A DNA stretch of 64,000 nt, taken from assembly GCA_910587515.1 (NCBI GenBank), contig CAJULW010000038.1, positions 24,761 to 88,760 of the forward strand. Direction: 5' to 3'. The translations under genes were made by a program, and so were the position numbers. Positions 9,430 through 18,787 of this stretch are shown in pieces (the stretch's first letter is position 1; the number at the start of each line of letters is the position of its first letter). Under the pieces are notes generated by a model that made no database searches, was not told the origin of the DNA, and was given only the letters and a program-made list of their open reading frames with translations. The stretch comes from an uncultured Duncaniella sp. (GTDB lineage Bacteria; Bacteroidota; Bacteroidia; Bacteroidales; Muribaculaceae).

Positions 9430-10392
9430 TCACTTATTGAAATACCATGGATGGTCACACATTTGTATGATACCGGAAGTTCCGGTCATTCCCTTTATTC
9501 TTGACGCGCCACGATAATATCGATTGCTATAATCCGGATCGTCATTCGCCATTCTATTTGTCTTTACAAGTCCGGAAGAATGAATATAGACCCCGTTGTT
9601 GTCATATATGGCCACATGTGATATCCGGCCATCTGGTGTGTTTGAAAAGAATAGCAGGTCTCCACGTTGTAAAGAATTCAGATCGGAAGGCCCTATGCGC
9701 TTGCCTATATCAATCTGCTGACGTGCATCACGTAAGGTCAGTATCCCGTTGTTGAAATACACCACTCTTACAAGACCTGAACAGTCGACTGCTTTGGTTG
9801 AACACGCGCCCCAATGATATGGCGTACCCATCATCCAATACGCATTCTCTACCATCTCTTCTGTGTCTGTTTCACGCGAGGCCCATTTTTCGATAGGAAT
9901 AAATGATTTTGTTTCAACATAACCTTCGCGACCGTCAGGCAATCTGATTTTGCTTACAGAATCTGTTGACTCGATACACTCGATAATTGAACTTAATGTC
10001 AATTCCGTGACAACATCTCTATTCCCATGATGGCCTGAGGATGAATACACTTTTATTTCAGGTAGAGACATAGATACAAGTCTTTTACTTGTACGCCACG
10101 ATATGATATCATTATGACTTTTTCGAACAATGCTTGAAACATTCATATATCCCTCGTAGCCGTCAGGCGATTTTATCCTGATCCATTCATCGTCATCATC
10201 CAAGACCAATAACGGAGTACCCATGATGGCTTGAGATGTCATTTCTGAAGAATGTCCTTTCCCGTCACGTATACATGCCACCGGTATTCTGACTTGCACC
10301 CAACACGAATCCTGCGCCAAACAATTTATAAATGAAAATATCAATATGACGAAAGATAAATTCCGATGCCCATATTTTTTATTTATTCCCAA
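9430..10392 (-). CDS. NlpC/P60 cysteine peptidase with SH3 domains
   Basis: The 320-residue exported enzyme resembles gamma-D-glutamyl-L-diamino acid endopeptidases that trim peptidoglycan peptides. A signal peptide (hydrophobic core about residues 14-24, FVILIFSFINC, ending near LAQ) is followed by two SH3-like domains (about 30-95 and 105-165, each with a GYEGYMN or GREGYVE element). The NlpC/P60 domain follows, with catalytic Cys204 in AVDCSGLVRV and His259 in GRISHVAIY. No ATG fits the start; TTG at 10392 is the only reasonable one. Likely co-transcribed with cstA. Confidence 0.92.
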   Translation of the reverse strand: MGINKKYGHRNLSFVILIFSFINCLAQDSCWVQVRIPVACIRDGKGHSSEMTSQAIMGTPLLVLDDDDEWIRIKSPDGYEGYMNVSSIVRKSHNDIISWRTSKRLVSMSLPEIKVYSSSGHHGNRDVVTELTLSSIIECIESTDSVSKIRLPDGREGYVETKSFIPIEKWASRETDTEEMVENAYWMMGTPYHWGACSTKAVDCSGLVRVVYFNNGILTLRDARQQIDIGKRIGPSDLNSLQRGDLLFFSNTPDGRISHVAIYDNNGVYIHSSGLVKTNRMANDDPDYSNRYYRGASRIKGMTGTSGIIQMCDHPWYFNK

Positions 10393-10423
10393 AATAACTA
10401 TTATTTAGAGTGTCTATGCTAGA

Positions 10424-11194
10424 TTATATCCGAAAAAGAGACGAAGCATTCGCTGTTGTAACGTCTGCGACCGTATCATATCCACAATTAAACGTTTCAG
10501 CAACTTTTCCGACAATGTTGACGATATAAGCGCTTTCATTTCTTTTACCTCTGAATGGGACAGGAGCAAGATAAGGAGAGTCCGTTTCAAGTAGAATACG
10601 TTCCAAACCGATCTCAGGAAGAATTTTCGACAGAGATGAATTCTTAAAAGTGACAATCCCGTTTATTCCGAAATAAAAATCGCCTCGCTTACGGATACGT
10701 TCCACATCCTTTGCGTCTCCACCGAAACTATGAAAAACTCCGCGAGGCATTTCAGAGCATCCGTCCAAAATCTCAAGGACTTCGTCAAGACCATCCCTAC
10801 AATGAATTATTACAGGAAGATCTTCTTTTATTCCATATTCGATCTGTTCTGAAAAAGCCAACATCTGACATTCTCTGTATGTCCTATCCCAATACAAGTC
10901 AATTCCGATTTCTCCGATCGCGATATATTGTCTATGGTTCTCGTCAAGCTCTTCTCTGATTTTGGAAATGTCCTCTTTCCAATTGTCTCCTATTTCTGTC
11001 GGATGAAGCCCCATGGCCATATAAGTATTAGACGGATAGGCTGCATGCAATTCATTCATAGGCTTAATGGTGGAAAGATCGACATTAGGGAAAATCATCT
11101 TGCCGACCCCTGTAGCAATAGCGCGTTCAACAACTTCACCCGATGAAGAACCAAATTCGTCAAGATAAAGATGTGTATGGGTATCAACTATCAT
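10424..11194 (-). CDS. TatD family metal-dependent hydrolase
   Basis: This 256-residue TIM-barrel protein has the metal ligands of the TatD family: VDTHTHL near the N-terminus, AIGEIGID with the bridging glutamate at about residue 97, VIIHCRDG, and LLETDSPYLAP near the C-terminus. Family members act as 3'-5' DNA exonucleases or D-aminoacyl-tRNA deacylases. It follows the prenyl synthase gene by 14 bases and is probably in the same leftward operon. Confidence 0.95.
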   Translation of the reverse strand: MIVDTHTHLYLDEFGSSSGEVVERAIATGVGKMIFPNVDLSTIKPMNELHAAYPSNTYMAMGLHPTEIGDNWKEDISKIREELDENHRQYIAIGEIGIDLYWDRTYRECQMLAFSEQIEYGIKEDLPVIIHCRDGLDEVLEILDGCSEMPRGVFHSFGGDAKDVERIRKRGDFYFGINGIVTFKNSSLSKILPEIGLERILLETDSPYLAPVPFRGKRNESAYIVNIVGKVAETFNCGYDTVADVTTANASSLFRI

Positions 11195-11208
11195 CTGTTT
11201 ACCGGATA

Positions 11209-12171
11209 TTATTTATTTCGGGTAGCTGATTTTAAAGCAAGATCAATAAAAAACGCTCGGGCTTCCGGCATTATTTCAAGCTGATCCAAACAAGATATAG
11301 CAGAATCTATGTATGCGCCTATGAGTTCATGTATCCGGTCAGGCAAATTAAGTCCGTCATAAATACCCCGCACTCTCACTATTTTTTCTTCAGGGCTGAT
11401 ATTATTACCTATAAGACCGCGGACAGTACCTGTCGTGTCCTCTTTCAACGCTGTTATCAGAAGCCATGTTTTCTTGTCATTCAGTATATCACCACCAATA
11501 GCTTTCCCAAATGTCTTCGGATCTCCGTAAGTATCAAGATAATCGTCCTGTAATTGAAAAGCGAGACCAAGATTTACGCCATAATTAAAAAAAGTCAATT
11601 GCGATTCAAATGAAGCATCTGCCATCAAAGCTCCCATACCACAGGCACAACCAAGAAGTACCGAAGTTTTAAGACGAATCATCTCCATGTACTCCTCTAC
11701 TGTAACATCGGATCTTTTTTCAAAGTCCATGTCAAATTGTTGGCCTTCATATACATTCATGGCTGTGCCATTAAACAGGTCAAAGGCCGAAGCGAGATGT
11801 TCCCCGCATTTGATCGCCAACAACATGGACGAAGTGGTAAGCATCGCGTCGCCCGACAATATGGCAGTCTCCTCATTCCACTTTCTGTGAACAGTAGGTC
11901 GGCCACGGCGAATGTCAGCTTTATCCATGACATCATCATGTAATAAAGTGAAATTATGGAAAACCTCAATCGCTATAGCCTGATGAATAGCCGTCATTGG
12001 CTCTTTTCCCATTGCCTGACAAGCAGCCAACGCAAGCACCGGACGCAGACGTTTCCCTCCACAGTCAAGGGTATACTTTATAGGGTCATACAGCCCAGCC
12101 GGAGTATCCGGCAACTTCATGGTCGCGATGGCGTCATTGACCATCTTAAGATATTCATCAAAATCTTTCAT
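11209..12171 (-). CDS. Polyprenyl (isoprenyl) diphosphate synthase
   Basis: This 320-residue trans-prenyltransferase condenses isopentenyl diphosphate onto an allylic diphosphate. Both aspartate-rich motifs are present: LLHDDVMDKADIRRG (first, about residues 75-90) and LAFQLQDDYLDTYGD (second, about residues 204-218). GGKRLRPVLAL near residue 40 and DKKTWLL near 233 complete the set. Chain length (farnesyl, geranylgeranyl or octaprenyl) cannot be decided by eye. The open frame reaches 12186 at a TTG, but ATG at 12171 gives the usual N-terminus MKDFDEYL. It follows rnr by about 30 bases. Confidence 0.94.
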   Translation of the reverse strand: MKDFDEYLKMVNDAIATMKLPDTPAGLYDPIKYTLDCGGKRLRPVLALAACQAMGKEPMTAIHQAIAIEVFHNFTLLHDDVMDKADIRRGRPTVHRKWNEETAILSGDAMLTTSSMLLAIKCGEHLASAFDLFNGTAMNVYEGQQFDMDFEKRSDVTVEEYMEMIRLKTSVLLGCACGMGALMADASFESQLTFFNYGVNLGLAFQLQDDYLDTYGDPKTFGKAIGGDILNDKKTWLLITALKEDTTGTVRGLIGNNISPEEKIVRVRGIYDGLNLPDRIHELIGAYIDSAISCLDQLEIMPEARAFFIDLALKSATRNK

Positions 12172-12203
12172 AGTGATATATGACAAGTGGTGTCATAAAA
12201 TTG

Positions 12204-14444
12204 TTACTTACGCCTACGCTTTTTCTTGCCATTGTGTGACAGGGCTTGCGGAACAGACATTTTTGACCCCATGTGGTCTTCTCCTCGCAAAACATTGCCT
12301 TTGTCATCAAGAAGGACAAAATCAAGTAATTTTTTCTCAAGATCTGCCCGGGCGACTTTTATATTTACGTTGTCTCCAAGACGATATCGATGGTTGTGCC
12401 TACGGCCTACAAGACAATGATTCTTTTCGTCAAAATCATAGTAATCGTCAGCAAGATCTCGCATAGGCACAAGTCCTTCACAAAGATTGTCATTCAATTC
12501 CACATATAGTCCCCACTCAGTAACTCCTGAAATAATCCCAGAATAAGTGTCGCCTATATGCTCTTGCATATACTCTACCTGCTTATACTTTATAGACGAT
12601 CTCTCCGCTGTAGCAGCAAGCTGTTCCATCTCGCTGGAGTGTTTGCATTGCTCCTCGAGTTTCTGAAGATTTGCACTTCTGCCTCCGTCAAGATATTTTT
12701 CGAGCAGACGATGAACCATCATATCCGGATACCTGCGTATGGGCGAGGTAAAATGGGTATAATAATCAAACCCCAATCCATAATGGCCTATGTTGTCAGT
12801 CGTATAAATCGCTTTTGCCATTGAACGGATTGCGAGTGTGGAAAGATAATTTTCTTCTCCACGACCTTTTATCTCGTCAAGCATACGGTTGATCGAACGG
12901 TTGATATCTCTGGGTGTACCTGAAGATTTTACCTTATAACCAAAATTACGGGCTATCGCGGCAAAATCAGACAGACGTGACGGATCAGGGACATCATGAA
13001 CACGGTATACGAAAGCTTTGGGCTTTTTCTTTCCTTCCGGTTTTCCCACAAACGCAGCCACTGTCTTATTGGCCAACAACATGAACTCCTCGATCAACTT
13101 ATTCGCATCTTTTGACACTTTGAAAAATACGCCTAACGGTTTTCCTTTTTCGTCAATGTTGAATTTTACTTCCGCACGGTCGAACTCTACAGACCCGTTA
13201 TCGTAACGTTGCCGACGAAGAAGCTTAGCAAGCTCATTCATTTTTTGAATCTCATCAACATAATCCCCTTTTCCGGTCTCGATAACTTGCTGAGCTTCTT
13301 CATAGGAGAATCTCCGGTCTGACTTAATGACAGTCTTGGCTATCTTTGAACTGAGAACCTTAGCATCGTCATCAATATGAAATATCACTGAAAATGCGAG
13401 TTTTTCTTCATCCGGTCTCAATGAACAGATGCCATTGCATAGGTGTTCCGGCAACATCGGCACGACACGATCGACAAGATAGACCGAAGTGGCCCGCCTC
13501 TGAGCCTCGCGGTCGATAATTGTATCTGGATATACATAATGCGTGACATCAGCGATATGTACACCGATTTCATATCGACCATCTGAAAGACGTCTGAAAG
13601 AAAGGGCGTCGTCAAAATCTTTCGCGTCAGCGGGGTCTATCGTAAATGTGAGAACATTACGCATATCAATACGCTGTGCTATGACCTCATCGGTAATTCC
13701 CGCTTGAATTTTACTTGCAGCCTTTTCCACGGTCGACGGATATTTGTACGGCAATCCGAATTCAGCGAGTATCGCATGGATTTCGGTATTGTTTTCTCCA
13801 GCTTTTCCAAGGATATCTATGACCTCTCCGCTTGGGTTTTTAAAATCATCTTTCCACTCGGTTATACGTACAACAGCCTTGTCACCGGTTTCGCCACCTT
13901 TGAGTTTTGCTTTGGGAATAAAAATGTCTGTCGAGAGAAATTTCGAATCCGTCAACAGATATCCGAAATGACGGTCAACTTTAAGAGTTCCGATAAACGT
14001 TTGTTCCTTCTTTTCGATTATCTCGATAACCTCGGCTTCCGGTTCCGCTCCTCTGCGATGAGCTGCAATATTTATTCTTACACGATCTCCGTTAAGAGCA
14101 TGCATCGAGTTGCGTTCGGCCACAAATATGGTTTCACCGTCAGTATCCGTGACCACAGAGTTCTTGCCATTGCTGCGACGTACAAAAACGCCAGTGGCCT
14201 CATTACCTCGCTGCGGTGATTTATATTTTCCCGGAGAAACTTCTATGATCTCACCTTTAAATGCCATTTCAACCAACATTAATGCGATATTACGCTGCTG
14301 TGCCGCTGTTTTCGCACCAATGGAATGAGCCACCTGTTTATAATTATAGGTGTTGTTGTTTTGCTGCGCGACAAAATATTCCACTTTTTTTGCAAGTGTG
14401 GAACTGATTCGTATGCCGGCTTCATTTTTAGAGGATTGAGCCAT
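12204..14444 (-). CDS. rnr: Ribonuclease R
   Basis: The 746-residue processive 3'-5' exoribonuclease degrades structured RNA. Domain order is as expected: an N-terminal helical region, cold-shock OB domains (about residues 70-230), and the RNB catalytic domain opening at NVLTFTIDPADAKDFDDALS (about 264-283) with its acidic metal ligands. An S1 domain follows (GIISGVTEWGLYVEL, about 640-655 onward), then a short basic tail ending GKKKRRRK. The basic tail suits RNA binding. It lies between gyrB and the prenyl synthase in the same direction. Confidence 0.97.
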   Translation of the reverse strand: MAQSSKNEAGIRISSTLAKKVEYFVAQQNNNTYNYKQVAHSIGAKTAAQQRNIALMLVEMAFKGEIIEVSPGKYKSPQRGNEATGVFVRRSNGKNSVVTDTDGETIFVAERNSMHALNGDRVRINIAAHRRGAEPEAEVIEIIEKKEQTFIGTLKVDRHFGYLLTDSKFLSTDIFIPKAKLKGGETGDKAVVRITEWKDDFKNPSGEVIDILGKAGENNTEIHAILAEFGLPYKYPSTVEKAASKIQAGITDEVIAQRIDMRNVLTFTIDPADAKDFDDALSFRRLSDGRYEIGVHIADVTHYVYPDTIIDREAQRRATSVYLVDRVVPMLPEHLCNGICSLRPDEEKLAFSVIFHIDDDAKVLSSKIAKTVIKSDRRFSYEEAQQVIETGKGDYVDEIQKMNELAKLLRRQRYDNGSVEFDRAEVKFNIDEKGKPLGVFFKVSKDANKLIEEFMLLANKTVAAFVGKPEGKKKPKAFVYRVHDVPDPSRLSDFAAIARNFGYKVKSSGTPRDINRSINRMLDEIKGRGEENYLSTLAIRSMAKAIYTTDNIGHYGLGFDYYTHFTSPIRRYPDMMVHRLLEKYLDGGRSANLQKLEEQCKHSSEMEQLAATAERSSIKYKQVEYMQEHIGDTYSGIISGVTEWGLYVELNDNLCEGLVPMRDLADDYYDFDEKNHCLVGRRHNHRYRLGDNVNIKVARADLEKKLLDFVLLDDKGNVLRGEDHMGSKMSVPQALSHNGKKKRRRK

Positions 14445-14497
14445 AATAGTTTCGGTGTGAGTTGGTTTATATATAACCGAGGTTTAACATGATTGGT

Positions 14498-16438
14498 TCA
14501 GGCGTCTATATTGGCGTAATTAGCGTTCGATTCGATAAAATCACGACGCGGAGCCACATCCTCACCCATAAGCATTGAGAATATACGGTCCGCCTCGACA
14601 GCGTCGTTTATAGTAACCTGCTTAAGCAACCGTTGTTCCGGATCCATAGTCGTGTCACGAAGCTCTTCAGCACTCATCTCGCCAAGACCCTTATAACGCT
14701 GTACTTTTGTTTTTTCTCCGTTTATCGCTATAAACTGTTGCACTTGCGCGTCAGTCCAGCAATATTCTTCCGCCTTGCCTCGTGTACATTTATACAATGG
14801 CGGGGTTGCAAGATATAAATATCCCTGCTCTATGATAGGACGCATTCGGCGGAAGAAGAATGTCATAAGCAACGTCGCGATATGGCTTCCGTCGACATCG
14901 GCATCGGTCATTATTATTATCTTATGATAAGCAAGGCGTGAGAGATTGATCTCCATAGGGTCTTCTTCGGTCCCAATGGTCACACGCATAGCTCTATACA
15001 GGCTTGTGATTTCTTGGTTATCAAGAATTTTATGATCCATTGCCTTCTCCACGTTCAATATTTTACCTCGTAGAGGCAATATCGCCTGGAAAGTTCTATC
15101 GCGGCCTTGTTTTGCTGTTCCGCCTGCAGAATCACCCTCGACAAGAAACAGTTCACAATCTTCCGCGTGACGTGACGAGCAATCCGCCAATTTTCCAGGA
15201 AGTCCACCACCCGCCAACGGTGATTTACGTTGTATTTTCTGTCGTGCGTTAAGAGCGGCGTGGCGAGCCTGCGCTGCCAATACGATCTTATCGACAATCA
15301 CTCTGGCCTGACGCGGGTGTTCCTCAAGATAATATCTTAACGCTTCGCTTACTGCAGCCGAAACAGCACCCTGCACTTCACTGTTTCCAAGTTTGGTCTT
15401 TGTCTGCCCTTCGAACTGTGGTTCAAGAACTTTAACGGATATAACCGCTGTTAATCCTTCACGGAAGTCGTCACCAGATACTTCCACCTTGACTTTTTCA
15501 AGCAACTTATTGTCTTCAGCATACTTTTTTAAAGTCGTGGTCAGACCTCGACGGAAACCAGTCAAATGCGTACCGCCTTCTATAGTGTGGATATTATTAA
15601 CGAAAGAATAGACGTTTTCGTTATAAGTATTATTGTACGTCAAAGCAACCTCTACCGGAATTCCTTGTCTCTCTGTATTCAAATGAATGACGTCATTGAT
15701 CAGGGATTCTTTATTTGAATCCAAATAGAGAACAAATTCCCTTAATCCGTCTTTGGAATAGAACCGCTCAGTACGTGGATTGCCTTCAGCGTCCGTTTTA
15801 CGAAGATCCGACAGTGTAAGCGTTATGCCCGCATTAAGAAACGCAAGATCACGCAAGCGTGTTGCCAATGTGTCATAATCGTATTCCGTCACAGTAAAAA
15901 TAGAACTGTCCGGGAGAAAGGTAACAGTCGTTCCGGTGCTGTCACTCTCCCCTATCACCTGAAGGTCGGACGTCGGTTTTCCACAGGAATATTCCTGCAT
16001 AAAAATCTTACCGTCACGACGGACTTCGGCTCTGAGATAAGAAGACAGAGCGTTTACACATGACACCCCGACACCATGCAGACCACCTGACACCTTATAT
16101 GATCCTTTATCAAATTTACCACCGGCATGAAGCACTGTCAACACCACCTCAAGAGCACTTTTGTGCTCTTTCTCATGCATGTCAACCGGAATTCCGCGGC
16201 CGTTATCAACCACAGTAATGGAATTATCTTTATTGATAGTCACTTCAATATGCGTGGCATAACCTGCAAGAGCCTCGTCAATCGAATTGTCAACAACCTC
16301 ATATACGAGATGATGCAATCCTTTGAAACTGATGTCTCCAATATACATGGCCGGACGCTTTCTTACAGCCTCCAAGCCTTCAAGCACCTGTATATTACTT
16401 GCGCTATAAACTTCTTCGCGTTCTTTGTCTTCTGACAT
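14498..16438 (-). CDS. gyrB: DNA gyrase subunit B
   Basis: This 646-residue ATPase and TOPRIM subunit introduces negative supercoils together with GyrA. Seen in order: VYEVVDNSIDEAL and DNGRGIPVDMH (ATP and Mg binding), SGGLHGVGVSCVNALS (ATP lid), the TOPRIM pair LFLVEGDSAGGTAKQG and IIMTDADVDGSHI, and the C-terminal RYKGLGEMSAEEL. The frame can be extended to TTG 16462, but ATG at 16438 gives MSEDKEREEVY, a normal start. ParE can look similar; the length and the VEGDSAGG...KILNVEKA context favour GyrB. A strong promoter lies about 100 bases upstream. Confidence 0.95.
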   Translation of the reverse strand: MSEDKEREEVYSASNIQVLEGLEAVRKRPAMYIGDISFKGLHHLVYEVVDNSIDEALAGYATHIEVTINKDNSITVVDNGRGIPVDMHEKEHKSALEVVLTVLHAGGKFDKGSYKVSGGLHGVGVSCVNALSSYLRAEVRRDGKIFMQEYSCGKPTSDLQVIGESDSTGTTVTFLPDSSIFTVTEYDYDTLATRLRDLAFLNAGITLTLSDLRKTDAEGNPRTERFYSKDGLREFVLYLDSNKESLINDVIHLNTERQGIPVEVALTYNNTYNENVYSFVNNIHTIEGGTHLTGFRRGLTTTLKKYAEDNKLLEKVKVEVSGDDFREGLTAVISVKVLEPQFEGQTKTKLGNSEVQGAVSAAVSEALRYYLEEHPRQARVIVDKIVLAAQARHAALNARQKIQRKSPLAGGGLPGKLADCSSRHAEDCELFLVEGDSAGGTAKQGRDRTFQAILPLRGKILNVEKAMDHKILDNQEITSLYRAMRVTIGTEEDPMEINLSRLAYHKIIIMTDADVDGSHIATLLMTFFFRRMRPIIEQGYLYLATPPLYKCTRGKAEEYCWTDAQVQQFIAINGEKTKVQRYKGLGEMSAEELRDTTMDPEQRLLKQVTINDAVEADRIFSMLMGEDVAPRRDFIESNANYANIDA

Positions 16439-16548
16439 GGGATATAATGAATAATTACTCAATGTTTACAATACCGTTTTTTTCATCCATGATTACAGAC
16501 GAATCAACCTTGACACCGAATGGCGTGACTATCGATCATTCGGGCTAA

Positions 16549-16580
16549 CAAAATTACTAAAATTTCCGAAGTTAAACAAA
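16549..16580 (-). promoter_or_regulatory. Promoter of gyrB
   Basis: Read leftward, TTTG (16577-16580) and TAATTTTG (16549-16556) are a full -33/-7 pair with 20 nt between. The predicted start lies near 16542, giving a leader of about 100 nt before the ATG at 16438. Confidence 0.8.
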
Positions 16581-16636
16581 TGGCGATACGACAAATTCCC
16601 TCTGTCCGTTCGGCCTTAAAACGCAATAGGGGGATA

Positions 16637-17413
16637 TCAATCATTGGCCATTGCCTGTGATAGGCGATGTTCCAGTTCAGTAGAGCTTAATCGGGTTGTC
16701 AATGCACCGCGATGAGCGACAGAGATATTTCCGGTTTCCTCTGAAACGACTATCGCAAAAGCATCGGTAGCTTGCGATATGCCAAGGGCGGAGCGGTGCC
16801 TGAGGCCCAATGCACGTGGCACGTTTCTATCATGGCTGACCGGCAATATGCAGCCTGCGCTTCTGATCCGGTCACGATCGATGATCATCGCTCCGTCGTG
16901 GAGGGGAGAGTTTTTAAAAAATATATTTTCGATCAATCGCGAATTAATGTCGGCATCAATAATATCACCGCTTTTTTCGTATGATTCCAATGGGATCTCC
17001 TGCCTGATCACAATCAAAGCTCCGGTTTTCGTCTTTGACATGTTCATACAGGCGTACACTATCGGAAGCACATATTTTCGAGCATCGGAAGCCCCTTCCC
17101 CTTTGTCGTGACGGAAAAGTTTTTTGAGAAACCTCCATCTTTTATGGTCTCCAAGCTCCACAAGAAATCTTTTTATCTGATCCTGAAACAATATAACAAG
17201 CACAAGTAACCCTATGCCCATAAACTGATCCAAAATGGATCCAAGCAACTTAAGTTCAAGTATCTGCGATGTCAACACCCAAACCACAATGAAAGCAAGT
17301 ACACCAAAAAATATGTTCAGCGTACCGCTTTCTTTCATTATACGGTAAAGATAAAACAGCAGAAGCGCTACTATCGCTATATCAAACGCATCTTTAATGC
17401 CGAAATGGTCCAT
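16637..17413 (-). CDS. cdaA: Diadenylate cyclase (c-di-AMP synthase, CdaA type)
   Basis: This 258-residue membrane enzyme joins two ATP into cyclic di-AMP. Three N-terminal membrane segments (about residues 10-80) precede the DAC domain. The two hallmark motifs are clear: DGAMIIDRDRI with DGA at about 167-169, and GLRHRSALG with RHR at about 200-202. It begins 12 bases after the folP stop, so both probably share one transcript. In other phyla cdaA is followed by cdaR and glmM; neither is here, so how it is controlled is not visible. Confidence 0.95.
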   Translation of the reverse strand: MDHFGIKDAFDIAIVALLLFYLYRIMKESGTLNIFFGVLAFIVVWVLTSQILELKLLGSILDQFMGIGLLVLVILFQDQIKRFLVELGDHKRWRFLKKLFRHDKGEGASDARKYVLPIVYACMNMSKTKTGALIVIRQEIPLESYEKSGDIIDADINSRLIENIFFKNSPLHDGAMIIDRDRIRSAGCILPVSHDRNVPRALGLRHRSALGISQATDAFAIVVSEETGNISVAHRGALTTRLSSTELEHRLSQAMAND

Positions 17414-17425
17414 TTGATTTTTGTG

Positions 17426-18265
17426 TTAAAATGTTGACAATTCAAACAATTTTACCGCCTGCACAGCTTCTTTCACGTCATGCACTCGGATAATTGACGC
17501 GCCTTTGGTCAAAGCGATCGTGTTCAAAGCCACGGTCGCGGAAAGAGATTCTTCAGATGAAATGGATAACGACCGTGTTATCATCGATTTTCTTGACACT
17601 CCTACAAGCACCGGGCAGCCTAAAACATCGAATGACCGTAAATGTTTCATCATGATGAAATTCTGATCACACGTTTTACTGAACCCGAAACCGGGATCGA
17701 CGATCACATCCGACACGCCTTTGAGATGTAGCTCACGAAGTTTACGAGACAGATCGTCTATAACATCAGCCGTGACATCAACATAATCCGTATGCCGCAT
17801 CATGGTCTCAGGAGTCCCGCGCATATGCATCAATATATACGGCACGTTCATTTCCGCGACAGCATCGTACATATCTACGTCAAGATCTCCTCCTGAAATA
17901 TCATTTATCATATCAGCGCCAAACTCCTCTATAGCCATCTTTGCTACCCCAGCCCTAAACGTGTCGACAGAAACAGGAATTTCAGTATTTATCTGACGTA
18001 TGATGCCCATCCCCAAACGCAATCTCGATATCTCTTCCTCAACAGGTACGTCATCAGCGCCAGGACGCGACGAATACGCTCCGATATCAATCATATCAGC
18101 ACCGTCAACGATAAGTTTCTTTACTCTCTCGGATATGGAGATTTCGTCCATTGCCCTCGAACCACAATAAAAGGAATCCGGTGTCACGTTAAGTATACCC
18201 ATGACCTGCGGCCTATTGTACCAGCGCAACTCTCCCTTGATATTTAGCGAAAACGGTTGAAACAT
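17426..18265 (-). CDS. folP: Dihydropteroate synthase
   Basis: This 279-residue TIM-barrel enzyme joins para-aminobenzoate to dihydropterin pyrophosphate in folate synthesis and is the target of sulfonamides. Family signatures are present: MGILNVTPDSFYCGSR near the N-terminus, HMRGTPETM, VDPGFGFSKTCDQN for the pterin site, GVSRKSMI, and a C-terminal IRVHDVKEAV. ATG at 18265 is preferred over the TTG at 18274. Upstream lies an unusually long untranslated region with its own promoter and strong hairpins (see the RNA entry). cdaA follows after 12 bases. Confidence 0.96.
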   Translation of the reverse strand: MFQPFSLNIKGELRWYNRPQVMGILNVTPDSFYCGSRAMDEISISERVKKLIVDGADMIDIGAYSSRPGADDVPVEEEISRLRLGMGIIRQINTEIPVSVDTFRAGVAKMAIEEFGADMINDISGGDLDVDMYDAVAEMNVPYILMHMRGTPETMMRHTDYVDVTADVIDDLSRKLRELHLKGVSDVIVDPGFGFSKTCDQNFIMMKHLRSFDVLGCPVLVGVSRKSMITRSLSISSEESLSATVALNTIALTKGASIIRVHDVKEAVQAVKLFELSTF

Positions 18266-18355
18266 GATTGTCAACTACTATAGTATTATGAAATCGCGAA
18301 GTTAACAATAATACCGTTTCCATCCAAAAAATCATCTCTTATCAGTGCGTAAACG

Positions 18356-18584
18356 ACAATACGACCTCTCCTCACGGAGAAGTCGTATTGTTGTCTTAGC
18401 AATAAGACTCTACAAACCTAACATAAAAACACATTTACTATTATGCAATTCTTCTCATATAACTAATGATTTTACGCTAAGATACTAACAATCTATACTA
18501 ACCCTAAAACTAAAATATGCATAATTAAAAACAGTCAGAAATGATATTGCATACGGTGTTTCAACCGCAAGTTTCTCACTGTTT
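18356..18584 (-). ncRNA. Candidate structured leader or small RNA upstream of folP
   Basis: A full promoter (18590-18620) fires leftward into a region with no credible gene. The predicted RNA starts near 18584. It first forms a 5' hairpin at 18581-18532: CAGT-g-AGAAA pairs with TTTCT-g-ACTG, with inner TTGC/GCAA and GGT/ACC pairs. That hairpin is followed by TTTTT. Further on come GTCTTA-TTGC-TAAGAC (18408-18393) and a 16-bp stem at 18391-18356 capped by a GTGA tetraloop, which is of the GNRA class. One pair of that stem is U-G on this strand but C-A on the other, so the structure favours leftward RNA. A tiny frame, MRRIA, lies at 18458-18441. Whether the RNA ends at 18356 or continues into folP is undecided. 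No U-run follows the last stem. Confidence 0.5.
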
Positions 18585-18589
18585 CAATG

Positions 18590-18620
18590 CAAAATTAAGG
18601 CTATTTCTTCATTCACACAA
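18590..18620 (-). promoter_or_regulatory. Leftward promoter in the folP upstream gap
   Basis: Read leftward, TTG (18618-18620) and TAATTTTG (18590-18597) are separated by exactly 20 nt, as in the gyrB and tpiA promoters. It lies about 170 bases past the end of the DUF6377-type gene and about 320 bases before folP. Confidence 0.7.
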
Positions 18621-18787
18621 GCGACAATATCTAAAATTGAGGATATATAAATAATAATACATTATTAAACACTTGATATCCAATAAGAAAATATAATTAA
18701 AATAAGCTATAATATAGAATGAAATCAAGGAAATTAAGATAGAATCATATAATTACAACAACAATATTACATCAAAACACATCCATT

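Larger units (their letters stand above)
18275..18787. other. 513-base A/T-rich gap without a protein gene
   Basis: No credible coding frame is present on either strand. The stretch 18356-18620 holds the promoter and structured RNA described separately. In 18621-18787, next to the DUF6377-type gene, I see only A/T-rich sequence and no terminator-like stem. Confidence 0.7.

Noticed and set aside
16439..16462. Longer starts for gyrB and others (TTG at 16462, 18274, 12186, 35725, 39042, 42024, 58657, 3332)
   Set aside because: In each case a nearby ATG gives the family's usual N-terminus or a clean signal peptide, and for cdsA the longer start lies in the promoter.
18356..18391. The GTGA-loop stem read as a simple terminator of the DUF6377-type gene
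   Set aside because: It lies about 400 bases past that gene, a separate promoter intervenes, and no T-run follows. I treat it as part of the leader or small RNA, though a terminator role for that RNA is still possible.
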